This document shows positions 43,873-55,503 of a stretch of 64,000 nt of DNA, in pieces. Made by a program: the position numbers and the translations under genes. Source of the stretch: Pollenia angustigena (taxonomy: Eukaryota > Arthropoda > Insecta > Diptera > Polleniidae); the NCBI GenBank assembly GCA_930367215.1, contig OV884059.1, positions 247,503,803-247,567,802 on the forward strand, in the 5' to 3' direction. The notes beneath the pieces are model-generated. The model was not told the DNA's origin and did not search any database. It worked only from the letters and a program-made list of their open reading frames with translations. Within the stretch, counting starts at the first letter, position 1; each line of letters begins with the position of its first letter.

Positions 43873-44875
43873 GGAATTAAAAAAGTAAAAATATTTAATA
43901 TTTTCGATAAAGCTGTAAATAATAAACATTTGGTTTATTATTTTAAATCATAGTTGTAGATTAAGTTTATTTATCGAATATAAAATAATGTTACAACGTT
44001 TATTTAAGATGGAGATCATCAGACTAGAAACAAGAGACTGAGCATAAAGACGAGTAACAAACAATAATAATATGACAACAATGTTGACATATGTGTATTC
44101 AGCGTAATAACAAAAAGTACTTATAAATAACTACTGTGTTGGTACCAAGGTACAATGTAGGTATGCAGTAGTTCAAAGGTATATGATCACCTTCTCAAAA
44201 GCTACGTTCGCAATCATAAAAACAATTTAGTTTTTTCTTCTGTCTTTTTTTTCCCAAAGTATTTCATATATTTTCCTTTCATTTTTCGAACAAAAATGTA
44301 ACTAAAATTTTTTAAAAATGTAACTAAAGTTGAGTCTACTTTAACTTCTGACGTTTAAAATAATTTTATTTAGTTTTGAATGAAAATTTTAACAAAATGT
44401 TTACAAAAATAAAAATAAATGCATAATATTGTTATGGCTTAAATTTGCAAACGGTTTCTTAATGCAAAATGTGTGTGGTTACAAAAGAAATTGTTGCTCT
44501 ATTATGAACACCAAGTGAAAATGTTTTTTTGATTGTGAACAAAGCTGAAAAACACAAAAAATTTAATAAAACACTTTTTGGAACAAAATGAGCGAATCTT
44601 GCTTGAAATCGTTACGTCTGTTTTCGAGATATCTGGGTTCATCTAAAATGGTCAGTTGAAATCGTTGCTGATTTATCCCATGGACTACAGGCATTTGCTT
44701 TGTTTAGATAAAACAAAAACAGTCAAAAATCACCAAAAACTGGGGGAAAAATACAAAAAAATCGTCGAAAGTAAATTTTGTTTCTGCTTTAATAACATAA
44801 AATGAAGAACATATCGACCCCTTTGTGCGAAATTATCGTATGCTACAAAAACCAAATTTTACAGAAGAGCCATTT
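43873..44875. other. 1 kb without a recognised gene
   Basis: A+T-rich sequence. No inverted-repeat element, domain or window-internal match was found. Confidence 0.3.
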
Positions 44876-44879
44876 TTAT

Positions 44880-45070
44880 ATTTTTCTCTGCTATCACTTG
44901 CAATATAAATATGAAAATATACATTCAATTTTTGGAGCAACGAAGTGGAATTCGCCTACAATATTTTGTCAGGCGACGTCTCTTTGAATGTAGAACAAGA
45001 TTGCATCAAAAACTCAATTTCAAAAAAATTGGCATATACGATAATTTCGCGCAAATGGGTCCATATATTC
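44880..45070 (+). repeat. Unclassified repeat, copy 2 (unoccupied)
   Basis: It is homologous to 1-425 without the hAT MITE. An open frame runs through it (from 44911; GIRLQYFVRRRLFECRTRLH is part), but it is interrupted in copy 1 and I recognise no domain. Confidence 0.6.
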
Positions 45071-45392
45071 AGTTAAATAAACAAAAAATAAGTATACAAG
45101 TCTATAAGACTTTAGCCGCATAGATTTCATTACTGGTGTTTGGACTATTAGAATTAAATAGTGACTGAATATGGAATTCACTTAAAATAATAACAAAACA
45201 AAAATCATGTGTCAGATTTTTTTTTAATTTAGTAATGATAACAAACAATTACACTGTTAAACAAATCTCTGAAATAATATAAAAAGTAAAAATAACCAAG
45301 TAAATCGTCAGCTTTACCGAAACACGTAAATCCCTAAACTTTTAAATGATAAAATGTCAACACAAGTAAAACCATTTCTATTAATGTATATA

Positions 45393-45635
45393 CAAGGGAA
45401 TTCATTACAGGCGATCTTAAAAGCTCTGCTGATAACTTTTGTTTGGATTGATAAATATTGGATACCAAAATGTTGTTTATTATATTTGCTTTTGTTTTGT
45501 TTCTTTTTTTGAAATTGTACAATGATTTTACAAAAACAAATTGCTTGTGGTTTTTTGACGAGTTGTACTTGTTGAAGTACCGAAATTACCTGTAAAAAAA
45601 TTAAAATGAAATAAATAAATAATAAGTTCGCCTTG
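45393..45635. mobile_element. P-like MITE, 243 bp, TSD TSTATATA
   Basis: The left end is CAAGGGAATTCATTACAGGC and the reversed right end is CAAGGCGAACTTATTATTTA. The flanks TGTATATA (45385-45392) and TCTATATA (45636-45643) match at 7 of 8. It is the same subfamily as 15971 and 42008, with an A+T-rich expansion near the right end. Confidence 0.82.
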
Positions 45636-45830
45636 TCTATATAAAAATCATTTAAAGTTGTTCCCATTAAACTTTGGGTGATAATTTTTTGTAAAAATCA
45701 AATAAATTAATCTATTCAGATCACTATAGATGATTAAAAACAGATTAATTATATCAGCGATTGAAATTATATATGATTCATTGCCGATTAAATAAAAATA
45801 TTGGCTAAAACAGAAGCCCAAAAATTATTT

Positions 45831-46255
45831 ACCGGTTTTCAGATTTGTACACAGTTTATAATATTATTACACATACCCAGCAAACAAATTAAAATCAAAC
45901 GTTTTGTTTTGCTTTGTTTAAAAATCATTTATTGGGGTTCTAAAGATGTAGTATATGCCCTGCAATAAATTCTGAAAATCAGTTTCAGAAGTTGTGACAT
46001 TGAAGTGTTAGCCAAAGCCACACCTCGTTCTGCCACATCATTAACCACATGTAAATGTTGAATTTTCTGGATCTGTTTTTAAATCAATTCAAATATCAAA
46101 AATAACAAATAAGACTGGTTTTGGAAATTAATTCTTGAATTTCTTTACTTTTAAGGTTGTCTTCTGTTAAAATTTACTACTTCGTTCTCGCTACTTGGCA
46201 TATGTAGATTTTTGCCAATCAACTCAAAGTTTTGGTATCGATATGTTCTTCACAT

Positions 46256-46289
<34 letters not shown>

Positions 46290-46801
46290 GCTAAGGTAAA
46301 GTACCACTGATGACGTAGAAAAGTTTTTAACGTGGTGCGTCCCAGTTTTTGATAATTATTCTTAAAATAAATGAACTTAATTCTAGCAAAGCATCGAATT
46401 TTGAATTGCCCTTGCAAGATTGCAGCGATTTCGAAAAATTCATAAGTTTAAAGAATATATAATTTTCTTCATCCAGCGGGCCCGATTAATAGCTTCTGAA
46501 GCTTTTAACTTTGGATAGGGCCTATATCTATCACCCAAAAACTAAAAATCAGATAAAGCAATTATTTAAAATCTTCTCTTGGCTGCATGTCTTCAAGCTG
46601 GCCTTCAATAAAATGCACAAATCTTAATGCATTGGTAAGGGATAGCACATCAATGTCACTACTTCTGAAACTGATTAAAAGAATTTATTGTAGGGCCTAG
46701 AACTACATCGTAAGAACCGTAATTCATGATTTGTAAACAAATCATTGTTTGTTGGGTATGATTAATAATATTATAAACTGGTTACAAAGCTGAAAACCGG
46801 T
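45831..46801. mobile_element. ACCGGTTTTCAG-ended foldback, 971 bp
   Basis: The arms begin ACCGGTTTTCAG and include AGTTTATAATATTATTA and CATACCCARCAAACAA, about 60 bp in all, in inverted orientation. The inner ATACCCARCAAACA ends may be an older element within. A poly-A run (about 46259-46288) lies inside. No coding capacity was seen. Confidence 0.7.
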
Positions 46802-47216
46802 ATAACTCAAGAACGGTAAGAGCAAATTCAAAAATATTTGTTTTTTAGTTATTTAGAATTAATAAATGTTTCAAACTGCATTGTTGGTTTGTTTCATTTT
46901 CATACAAATTTTAAAAGTTATAAAGCGTTACATATTTACAAAATTTATGGAAAAATTAAGAAAAATTGTATGTAGGGTACCTAAATGCATTGCAAAAACT
47001 TGAAGTCTTTTTACTCCAAAATAACGCTTGGACATTTTTCTTTTAAATTATTCTTTAAATTTATGAAGAAAATTAAAAAAAGGCCGGCACACACGATTTT
47101 CGGCGATAAATCGGCATGAGCGACCTCCAAACGCCTTCCGAAAAAAATCTTAAAAATACTTTACCCTATAAGCTTTTAAATTATGTTTTTGGGACACGCT
47201 AATGCACATATATTAA
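46802..47216. other. No gene recognised
   Basis: A+T-rich spacer. CACGATTTTCGGCGATAAATC near 47091 is locally G+C-rich but has no partner. Confidence 0.3.
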
Positions 47217-47360
47217 AACTAGGGACCGTAAAACTTATTGCTTTTTTTATAAAAGTCAAATGATAACAGTTATTTGATAATTTTTTTTGTTTTTAAACAA
47301 AAAAAAAAACAGTTATTTTTTGAACTTTATTTTTTCGAGCAAAAATAAAAGTTATTCTCT
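47217..47360. mobile_element. hAT-like MITE (AGAGAATAAC end), about 145 bp
   Basis: Read on the minus strand it runs TTAGAGAATAACTTTTATTT, TTGCTCGAAAAAATAAA, several AATAACTGTT units, and ends TTTTACGGTCCCTAG. The same order occurs on the plus strand at 49172-49415. No clean duplication was identified. Confidence 0.55.
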
Positions 47361-47801
47361 AAAGATGTGTACGTGTTATCGTAATGTGCAGAAAAAATCC
47401 CAATGATGATCACCCCTATTGCAAACAACTGCTCCCATAAAAATATTCCTATATTTTTTTATTTAGTATTGTGAATAATTCCCATAGCAAATCTTTTTTT
47501 GGGAATGAATTCCCAAACTTAAAAAATTTGGAGTCGCCAATGTTTACACCGCGAATTTTTTTTAGTAAATAAATTTTCAGCAAGTGTTAATGTGAACGAG
47601 AAGGGAACATGTAAGTTTTAATATGTATTCTAAGGAGTGTTAATAAAAAAATGAAGATAAACACTATTCAATATTTATTTTACTAGTGTTCGCCTTATGG
47701 TCAAAATTCGACCATATTTTTTTTGTAAATATGAAGAAAACATAATTCATCTAAGTATATATGAATTTATTTGTTTCGAGCAATTATTTTTTCCTTCACA
47801 G

Positions 47802-47849
47802 GATCGATTTGGCGAGGGACCAACCTCCGGTTCATATTTGATCTTCTAC
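47802..47849 (+). other. Candidate 48-nt host microexon
   Basis: A pyrimidine-rich tract ending in CCTTCACAG precedes the segment and GTGAGT follows it. The 48 nt are clearly richer in G+C than the surroundings. Two forward frames are open: DRFGEGPTSGSYLIFY in phase 0, or SIWRGTNLRFIFDLL in another phase. Its length is a multiple of three. It is isolated, with no neighbouring exon recognised, and may be chance or a repeat remnant. Confidence 0.3.
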
Positions 47850-47872
47850 GTGAGTTAATTTAATTTTGTAAG

Positions 47873-48142
47873 TCCAGTATAAAAAATACCAATTGAAAAA
47901 CAAAAAAGTATCAAAAGTCTCCTTTATATATTGTCATCCACTCAGGACGTTGCACGTTTAATTTTATGTTTCTATGTCTAATATTAACGAAAATTAATTA
48001 AAGTACCAGATGTAGAACGAAAAAGTACCAAAAAGCTCCCCTTACATGTTCTTATTCACTCAGTTTAATGTGTAATTTTATCTTTATAGGTCGAATATTA
48101 ACGAAAATTCAAAAAATTCCAGATGAAAAACAAAAAATACCA
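47873..48142 (+). repeat. Tandem repeat, about 2 units of 130 bp
   Basis: The phrases AAATACCAATTGAAAAACAA, GTATCAAAAGTCTCC, ATTCACTCAG-like text and TAATATTAACGAAAATT recur in the same order in two consecutive units, followed by the start of a third (CCAGATGAAAAACAAAAAAT). Confidence 0.65.
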
Positions 48143-48170
48143 AAATAATTATAACACGTACATTTCTTTA

Positions 48171-49176
48171 CCTGGGGTTTACACAAGCAAGTGCAAGTTC
48201 GAAAAACTCAATACACTCACACATTTTTACTAACACCATCACATTTTTCGAACTTGCAGCCCAACTTGCAAGAGAATTTGCTTGCAAGTAAATTTTTGAC
48301 ATTTGCAGCAAGTAAAATGACAAATGAAGAAACAGTGTTACCATGGATACCCTTTGTACCAATTTACTAGTACTTAGTAATATAAAAGTTATGTTTATAG
48401 CGGATTTTCTGTGTATTTATAAAAAATAACAAGTAAAAAAGAGAACAACTATACAACAACCCATCATTTAAAAAAAAAATTGTTAAAAAAAATATTTTCT
48501 CAGTAAAGGAATTCTTTACCGAATTATATACAAAGCTTAGGCAATGCAAATGCGTTTAAAAAGGAGTTACATAAATTTTTTTGCATTATGTAATATATCA
48601 GTCTTACTATGTCTTATCACTGACTATCCAGTCTGATGCAGTTTTCTGTTTCTCTGTCTTTTTTTAAATGTTATGTTATTATTTTAATATTATTTCTTTT
48701 AATTTCCTTAATTACATACGGTGATTATAAGTTTGATCTTATTCCCTAGCACTTTCATTTATAAGATAATTATCTTGTTTTGCTAGGATACAACTAAATT
48801 AAAATAAATAAATAAATAAAATAAATAAATAAAATATTATGAAATCACCACTACGGCAATACTGAAGTCAGATATTTTATAAAGAAAACATAATTTTTTC
48901 ATCAAGATGGACCGAAAATTAAATAAAGAAGGGATTATTAAATTTATTTTGTTATAACTTGTTAATATTTTTAACATGGTGATGTTATTAAACCGAAAAA
49001 CGAAGTTTTTTTATAGGATGTTTTCGCTTCGAGAACATTTGAAAAATGAACTTAAAACTGACTGTGTAAACACTCAAGCTACTTGCAAGACTTTCGGCTT
49101 TTTCTTCGACTTTTTCGTTGATAATACGTATGTATATACTGCTTTCAAGTAATTACTTGCATGTGTAAAGGCAGGG
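48171..49176. mobile_element. Harbinger-like element, 1006 bp, TSD TTA
   Basis: The left end CCTGGGGTTTACACAAGCAA and reversed right end CCCTGCCTTTACACATGCAA are similar inverted ends. TTA lies at 48168-48170 and 49177-49179. CTTGCAAGT/ACTTGCA motifs recur near both ends. 43271-43442 is a short derivative. No transposase was recognised. Confidence 0.75.
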
Positions 49177-49415
49177 TTAGAGAATAACTTTTATTTTTGC
49201 TCGAAAAGATAAAAATCAAAAAATAACTGTTGTTTTTGTTTAAAAAAGAAATAAAAATCAAAAATAACTGTTATTTTTGTTCGAAAATAAATAAAAAATT
49301 TTAAAATCAATGTATTTTATCATAGAAAATTTCATAAGGTTTTCCGACATTTATGTACTTATAATCCTTTTTTTGTTTAAAAATTTCAAAATAACTGTTA
49401 TTATCGGTCCGAGTA
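49172..49415 (+). mobile_element. hAT-like element with CAGGGTTAGAGAATAAC-type end
   Basis: GCAGGGTTAGAGAATAACTTTT is followed by TTGCTCGAAAA, several AAAATAACTGTT units and ATTATCGGTCC. It is the plus-strand counterpart of 47217-47360. Its left end overlaps the right end of the Harbinger-like element, so which element owns CAGGG is unclear. Confidence 0.5.
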
Positions 49416-49419
49416 ACGG

Positions 49420-50690
49420 TCCAATAAGCTCAGCTCATCATTGGTTTGGCGCATATGCCAAATGTTCGGAGTGGAGAAAAACGACAAAGAAGGTTTACAT
49501 GAAGATTTGTAAAAATGTATACGATAGAATTTTTTTATATTTTCTCTGCTGCTTCCGGCATAGGTTTTAAAGAAAAATTTTAATTTTTGTCAACTTTTTT
49601 GAAATATGTTAGATTTTAATAGTATTTTATTGAAAGTGAAAAATATAATTCACCACTTTTCTAATTTTTTTTAAAATAGCTTTTTGTGCTGCATACCTAC
49701 ATATAAGTTTTGCTATGCATTGAGTAACTTGCTGAAATGAAAGTTTCTATATTAACAATCTAATAAAAAGTCATTATTGATGACTCTTTTTCTTTTATTT
49801 GGTTTTATTTTACAAAAACAGTTTTCTTTTTTATATTTTTAATACATATAAAAAAAAAATTATTATTATGCTTTTGCTCATGTTCCAATGATTAGGGCTA
49901 TGCAGAAATACAACAATTAAAAAAACAACATGCACTTTCTTTGTGTATATGTAACATGATGAAGATATAGAAACAATGCTAGAAAAATAATTGCATGAAA
50001 AAAATCAAACCTCTTCAAAAATCAGCAGTCAGCTTTTGCTTAGGCTACTTTTTCCTTACGGCAATGAAGCAAAGCAAGAGTGAAATTTATTTTGTACGTT
50101 CTTATATGATGAATTTCGTCCAATCACCAACTAGTGGCGTGTAGAGCAAAACAATGCTTAAAAAACTTTAAAATAGTTGATATGGAGCAAAATGAATGCT
50201 TAATATCTCAAAAACCATAAAAAATTTCGCGAAACAGGTTTTGGATTTAGAAAGGTGGTATTAAAAAATATATATTCTTTATACCTAACTCATTTTTATT
50301 AAAAAAGGGCAGTAGGTCAAACCAAGAATAAGCTGACGATATCCCTTTTTTTGTAGTCTTTACCTCCGCTGGGAGTTGAGGACAACTAAAACGAATGTAC
50401 ATTAATGTGCTTAACCGAACACAATGAAGTGTGTAGTTTTTTACGAAAAAACAGAACGCAATGAAATTTTCTCATCTTTATATTAAGTTAGATTATTTTT
50501 ATTTTGTACGAAGACCACAAAAAGAGAAATGGGTTTAAATGGCATTAATTTAATACCAACTTGGATAAATCTTTAAATTTCCGTGATCCAGCGGCCCCTA
50601 AAAAACTTATGTCAATAATGGGCTCAAAGTATTAAATTTTTGAACGTAAAATAAAATAAATCTTTTCATTAAACAAACGTCAGTTTTCTC
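49420..50690. other. 1.3 kb without a recognised gene
   Basis: The open frame at 49310-49570 partly overlaps the preceding element and has no known domain. Nothing else was recognised. Confidence 0.3.
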
Positions 50691-50699
50691 TATTATGAT

Positions 50700-52041
50700 T
50701 GATAAATATCTGTTGAAAGAGTGATCGATATTTTTTAAGAGTATCGATATTTATTATTTCAAAAATATCGATTTATCGATATACTGAACGTATTTTGCTG
50801 AAACTATTCCTAAATCAAAAAATTTAATATATTCATATGGGCATTTCCCCAGAATGGTCTACCAGGATGAAAAAATAAAATGTTGATTATCATCGTCTTT
50901 TATTGTTTATTATAAAAAAGTCAATGTTATTATGAAAGAATGGTTTCCTAGCATATCTGAGCTGTTTTACTTGAGCAAATTGGGCTGGAAACTGGAAAAT
51001 TTTATATTTTTCTGTATTTTCTACTTCTAAAGACATTTTTATATACTTATTTTACATGCAAGAAATATGTTATGTCTACACTCTTTCTTCAAATCTCTCC
51101 ATTACAATCAATTGTAAAAGGAGTATTAAGTTTTTTTGTTAAGCAAATTTTAAGACATTTATGGGAAAATGCGTGGTAATAATAATAAAAAAAACATGGA
51201 ATAATCGTACATTCGCGATCCGTACGTTCGCGACCGGTAAATAAGCCAATTAAACAAAAACCAAGAGAGATATTTTATTTTGTAAATACAGGAAGGAGAC
51301 CTACATTAATAGACTTTTAAAATAAATAAAACACTTTTGAATATTTCGTTCCATTTTCCAGATTTTTAGATTTCACTACTGTCAGCCAAAGTTGAATTCT
51401 ATTTTGCGTACGTTCGTGACCACATGTTTAGCTATTATTATGGAAACTTAAAATCGATGAAATCCATCTTTTGCACTAAACATTTCTTAATTCTTCTTCT
51501 TATAAATACCAATTATTTTAGATCTTCATATAATGCAGCCCATACACTTGCAATATTATTGTATATGATATTCGCCATATTATTTCTATTTTGTCCTATA
51601 TTATACAATAAGTCGCACAATGGTTTCATTCAGTCAATAAAAAGGTGAACATAACCTATAGGAATAACATAAACAGCATTGTACAATGTTGCCAACACAC
51701 TTCACTTTCTTTTCGTTGTGCTATAAAAATCAAAAGTCTTTTGATTGTTGTCAATATATTGTGCCACCTTTGAATATCACGTACACATTGGCGATATAAT
51801 TGTACAAAACGTAAAATTCAACAATTTTATTGCAAGTGTATGAGCCGCTTTAGTTTAAAAAACATATGATGCATGCAGTGATGCTAATACTTAAAAAATA
51901 TATTGTTTAAAAACGGCTAAAATTTTGAGTTTTTAATGCAGACTGACTTTAAAAAATATCGAAGTTCTATTTCAATATCAATATATCGATAAAATGGTAT
52001 TTTAAATATCGGCGATATATATCGATATTTTTTCCCATTCC
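50700..52041. mobile_element. Possible hAT element with TATCGATA subterminal clusters
   Basis: TATCGATA-type motifs cluster at 50720-50800 and again at 51955-52032. The right end, reversed, reads TAGGAATGGGAAAAAATATC, a hAT-like terminus. The left terminus does not match it well. Inside is a small inverted-repeat unit (CATACACTTGCAATA, about 51538-51850). The 75-codon frame at 51424-51648 has no recognised domain. Confidence 0.4.
51538..51850. mobile_element. CATACACTTGCAATA-ended MITE
   Basis: GCAGCCCATACACTTGCAAT at the left is mirrored by ATTGCAAGTGTATGAGCCGC at the right. ATTGTACAA and GATATTCGCC-like text is also inverted inside. No target duplication was settled. Confidence 0.55.
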
Positions 52042-52638
52042 TAATTGATATTCATAGCTGGGATGTCCTAATGGACATATTAAACAAAATTTTTTTTGTT
52101 GGAAACTGCTTTAACATTTGTTGCAGTAAACTTTTAAGATATGCATTCGATTTTATTTTTTCCTCAAAATCTTAGCCCAAATCCATTAAATCAAACCTTA
52201 AGTAGGATGAATCTGTTTCTATTGCCTAAATTATTTTTGTAACGTCTCCGGTAAATACACTCAACATCAATAATGTCATAACGTAGTGAAAGGCTTGCCT
52301 GTCATAATTTTTATTTTAAAGATTCTTTTTGTTGCTTAATAAAAAATAGAATGAAAATAAAAATAAGAAAAAACCGCCAAAACTAAAGTAAATTTCCCCC
52401 CGCAAAATATTCAACTCCCAAATAAAATTTTTTTTATGCCCGTTTTCAAAATAAAAACCCAGTTTGGGGATAATTCTCCAAATCTGACATCTCAGTGTAC
52501 ACGAAACGATGTATGTATGTACACTTTTCCTTCGTCTTTCCTCTTTCATAATCAGACTTAAATGTTTCGCACCACATGTTTTATAATATAATATTTAATA
52601 TTGTTGCGGAGTTTCGAATGTTTTTAACTGAATATATA
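52042..52638. other. No gene recognised
   Basis: A+T-rich spacer without detected repeat structure. Confidence 0.3.
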
Positions 52639-52850
52639 GGGGTGTCATGGAAATCGAAAACGTAAAACGAAAGAATTTGGCAGTTCTTTTTATTCAACTT
52701 TTAATCTAATTTTTACAATTTTTGTTTAAAAATTCTGTTTGATAGAGCATTATTCGTACAATAATTGTCATAAAATTTTTTTATTACAGAAATCTTATTG
52801 AAAAACAACTTAAAATTCTTTCGTTCTACGTTTTCGATTTCCATGAAGCG
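52639..52850. mobile_element. GGAAATCGAAAACGT MITE, copy 1
   Basis: GGGGTGTCATGGAAATCGAA at the left is mirrored by TTCGATTTCCATGAAGCG at the right, and both continue into AAACGTARAACGAAAGAATTT. The outermost right bases have decayed. The better copy is at 62296-62515. Confidence 0.75.
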
Positions 52851-54251
52851 TTTTCAAGTTATTCCAATATATGTAGTGAAAGTGCCTTAATTTTGGACAT
52901 TACGGTATGTTTCGAAAAGTCGATCTGAAAGAGAAAAATGGAGATAAGATTTGAAATCAGCGACCTAAGGGCTCGGTTATGTAATTGAAGAAAATAAAAT
53001 AAAATAAATAAATAAAAGTCAAGTATTATTGGAGTTCAAATTTCTTTAATAAAGTTGCCATTTTTTTTATCGCAGGAGTCTAAAAATTTGCGTCAGCATG
53101 TAGTTTGATAAACGCACAATCAATAGAAAACTCCATTTTTAATGTTTTTGTAGTTGCGTCCGTTTGCATTTAAGATGACGATATACTTACACATATGTAT
53201 GTATACCTATACACAGTTTTGATATACAGTGTAACCTCGCATAATGCAATCGTTTTTTTTTTGTAAACCCTTAACCAGTTTATGCAACAAATTTGATCTT
53301 TAAATCTTTTATGATTTATATGCATACAAATGTATGTACATATGTATATCATTTGCAGCGCTTTGTGTATAAAAGAAAATACTCTGTACATGCATTTTTC
53401 CAATAAGGGCGCAGGTGCAATTGGAATCTCCTTTAAATTCCAAGATTTTTCTAGATAACATTTCTCTGTTAAATAATATTGCATTAAAAAATGTAAAATG
53501 TTATTATCTATTAAATTAAATTAAATACATAAATATGTAAATTAATGTGCATGTAAATATGTATGAGGAATAAACATACAAATGTAAATGCATTGATGTA
53601 CGACATTTTAATATTAAAAGTTTTTAGTTTCATAATTAATATATGTAAGTGTGTATGTATATTTATTTTAAGGCTTAAAACTTTGTAAATATATACATAC
53701 ATACATACATACATACCTAGATATGAATTAAATTATCTAAATTATTGATTTTTACAAGACCTTTTTTTTCTTTGTAATAACATTTCAAACTTATGTTATT
53801 CTTTATTTTTTCGCACCTACTCTCGTATTAGTGATGCTACGAATATTTGTATTCGTATCGCCGAATACATATTTGCCAATTTCATGACATTTCGGGATTT
53901 TTGCGAAGACGTTAAAAAATAAAAATACAAAGGTGTAAAAAAATACATAAAATAAAAAAAATATATATTAATCTATACTAAAATTATAGGTGGGGATTGT
54001 TTTTTTTTTTATTTGTAAGTGGTAATCTCCGTTATTGCTTTCCCGGGAATTTATTGCGGGATTTCCAGGAAATTTTGAATTTTTTAAAACTTTTGTAAAT
54101 CAATGTGGTACTCGTGTCTTAAGTTGTTTTATCCAAATAAATTCACCACAATTTTTATATTTGCAACGGATTTAGGCTTATTTAGCTGATTTTTGAGAAT
54201 GTGCTTAATATCTTAGACCTTTTTGCTTAACGTCAAAGATATACACTCTAA
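52851..54251. other. 1.4 kb without a recognised gene
   Basis: It includes a lone CGTCATCTTAAA-type end (about 53172), a pogo-like end (CAGTGTAACCTCGCATAATG, about 53227), ACATATGTATGTATA microsatellite and the (ATAC)n run at 53693-53716. A hAT-like start TAGTGATGCTACGAATA occurs at about 53830 without a partner. Confidence 0.35.
53693..53716. repeat. (ATAC)n microsatellite
   Basis: Six uninterrupted ATAC units, of the type common in dipteran non-coding DNA. Confidence 0.85.
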
Positions 54252-54480
54252 GGACGGGTTTTTGAGATGGGGATTAAGTTTAAACTTAGTTTAACGTTGT
54301 CTGCAACTCGGATTTTTCCGGTTAAATGTGATTTTTTTTTTATTATTTCATTAAAGACACACGTTTTAAGCAAGACTGCGCTGTTCCGGCAACATTTTGT
54401 ATACAAACTTGGTATTGGCGGCACAAATCAGTTTTTAGATTAACTAAACCTAGTTTAACTGAGATCTCAAAAACCCAGCC
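54252..54480. mobile_element. Harbinger-like MITE, 229 bp, TSD TAA
   Basis: The left end GGACGGGTTTTTGAGAT and reversed right end GGCTGGGTTTTTGAGAT are inverted repeats, with TAA at 54249-54251 and 54481-54483. AACTTAGTTTAAC and its complement lie just inside. Confidence 0.82.
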
Positions 54481-54483
54481 TAA

Positions 54484-55436
54484 GTGATCTTAAATTAATA
54501 CATATTAAAAAAGATTCTCATGGAATGACAAACTTAGTATACCTTCATACACCACTGCTGATTAAGGGAATAAAACTGTTAAAAATATAGAAATATGTTG
54601 TTATGTAAATATGCTCAATTTTATTCTTTTTTCACGCTGAATTTGTTAAACGATAAAATTGTTTCAGAATTCCTACTTCGTAATGTGGAGCTTTCCGTTC
54701 CTATTCGCCCTTCCAGAAATTATATTCCCCTTCAGATTCAATACTTTCACCTTAGTTATGCAAAATTGGATCATATTCGCAAAATGAGTTCTGAATTTAA
54801 CAATATTTATACGTTTATTGATTTCTATGTTCCTATTGGCATCCAAAAAATCTCTTAAGTGTCTTAAAATAACTTTAATCTTAAATGTTTGCGTTTCCGT
54901 TATATAAAAGATATTAGATTTAGTTATTTTAAGCGTATAGAGAGAAAAAGGAGAAATAAATAATAAATAAAAAACATTTTTGGGTGGGAATCCCGAGTTC
55001 CCGGGAATATAATTTTTATTTCCCACTTTCCCGGGAATCCAAAAAGTGCGGGATTAAAGAAACTAATGAAAATATTAAGTTATGTTTTGATGCAATTAAA
55101 CGATCTTCTATTTTCTCTGTCCTTTATAGTTGCAAAAGTGTTTGATTGTGTTTATTCCTTCCTACCTTAAAGATCACAAATATAATTTTACAGGTGCTGA
55201 AGTATATTTACCACTAGATTCTTATAAGTTATCTGATAATGATAAAATGACCTTTAGAGTTTTATGTTGAACTTTGCAACAGTGTTCGAAAAAAAACATT
55301 AAATATCGTGCCTTAGTGTTCGGTTCGGTATATTTGTGGAAAACACAAACGCTAATAGTGTTTGTGCAGTAAATCATTAAAAAAATAACGTTTCTCTTTT
55401 TTGATCTTTGAACAAAAAAAAAAAAAAAAAAAAAAA
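54484..55436. other. Spacer with a fragment of the TATACCC repeat
   Basis: TGGAATGACAAACTTAGTATACC at 54519 is a short TATACCC-family end. The open frames at 54595-54858 and 54673-55026 overlap on opposite strands and show no domain. CCCGGGAAT text recurs near 54990-55050. Confidence 0.35.
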
Positions 55437-55503
55437 CAAGAAAGCACAGGCGATAAAGCCCGACTATATGATACCCTACACCACAGTATTTTAAAACACA
55501 TTA
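55437..55503 (+). repeat. ATACCCTACACCAC repeat, left half
   Basis: CGATAAAGCCCGACTATATG then ATACCCTACACCACAGTATT matches the start of the copy at 31843. The repeat is cut here by the transposon at 55504-59076 and resumes at 59077. Confidence 0.7.

Noticed and set aside
45314..45667. A 117-codon minus-strand open frame
   Set aside because: It covers the whole P-like MITE at 45393-45635 and its flanks.
50700..52048. An 8-bp duplication ATTGATAW around the TATCGATA-bounded segment
   Set aside because: It matches at 7 of 8, but in very A+T-rich sequence, and the implied left terminus does not pair with the right one.
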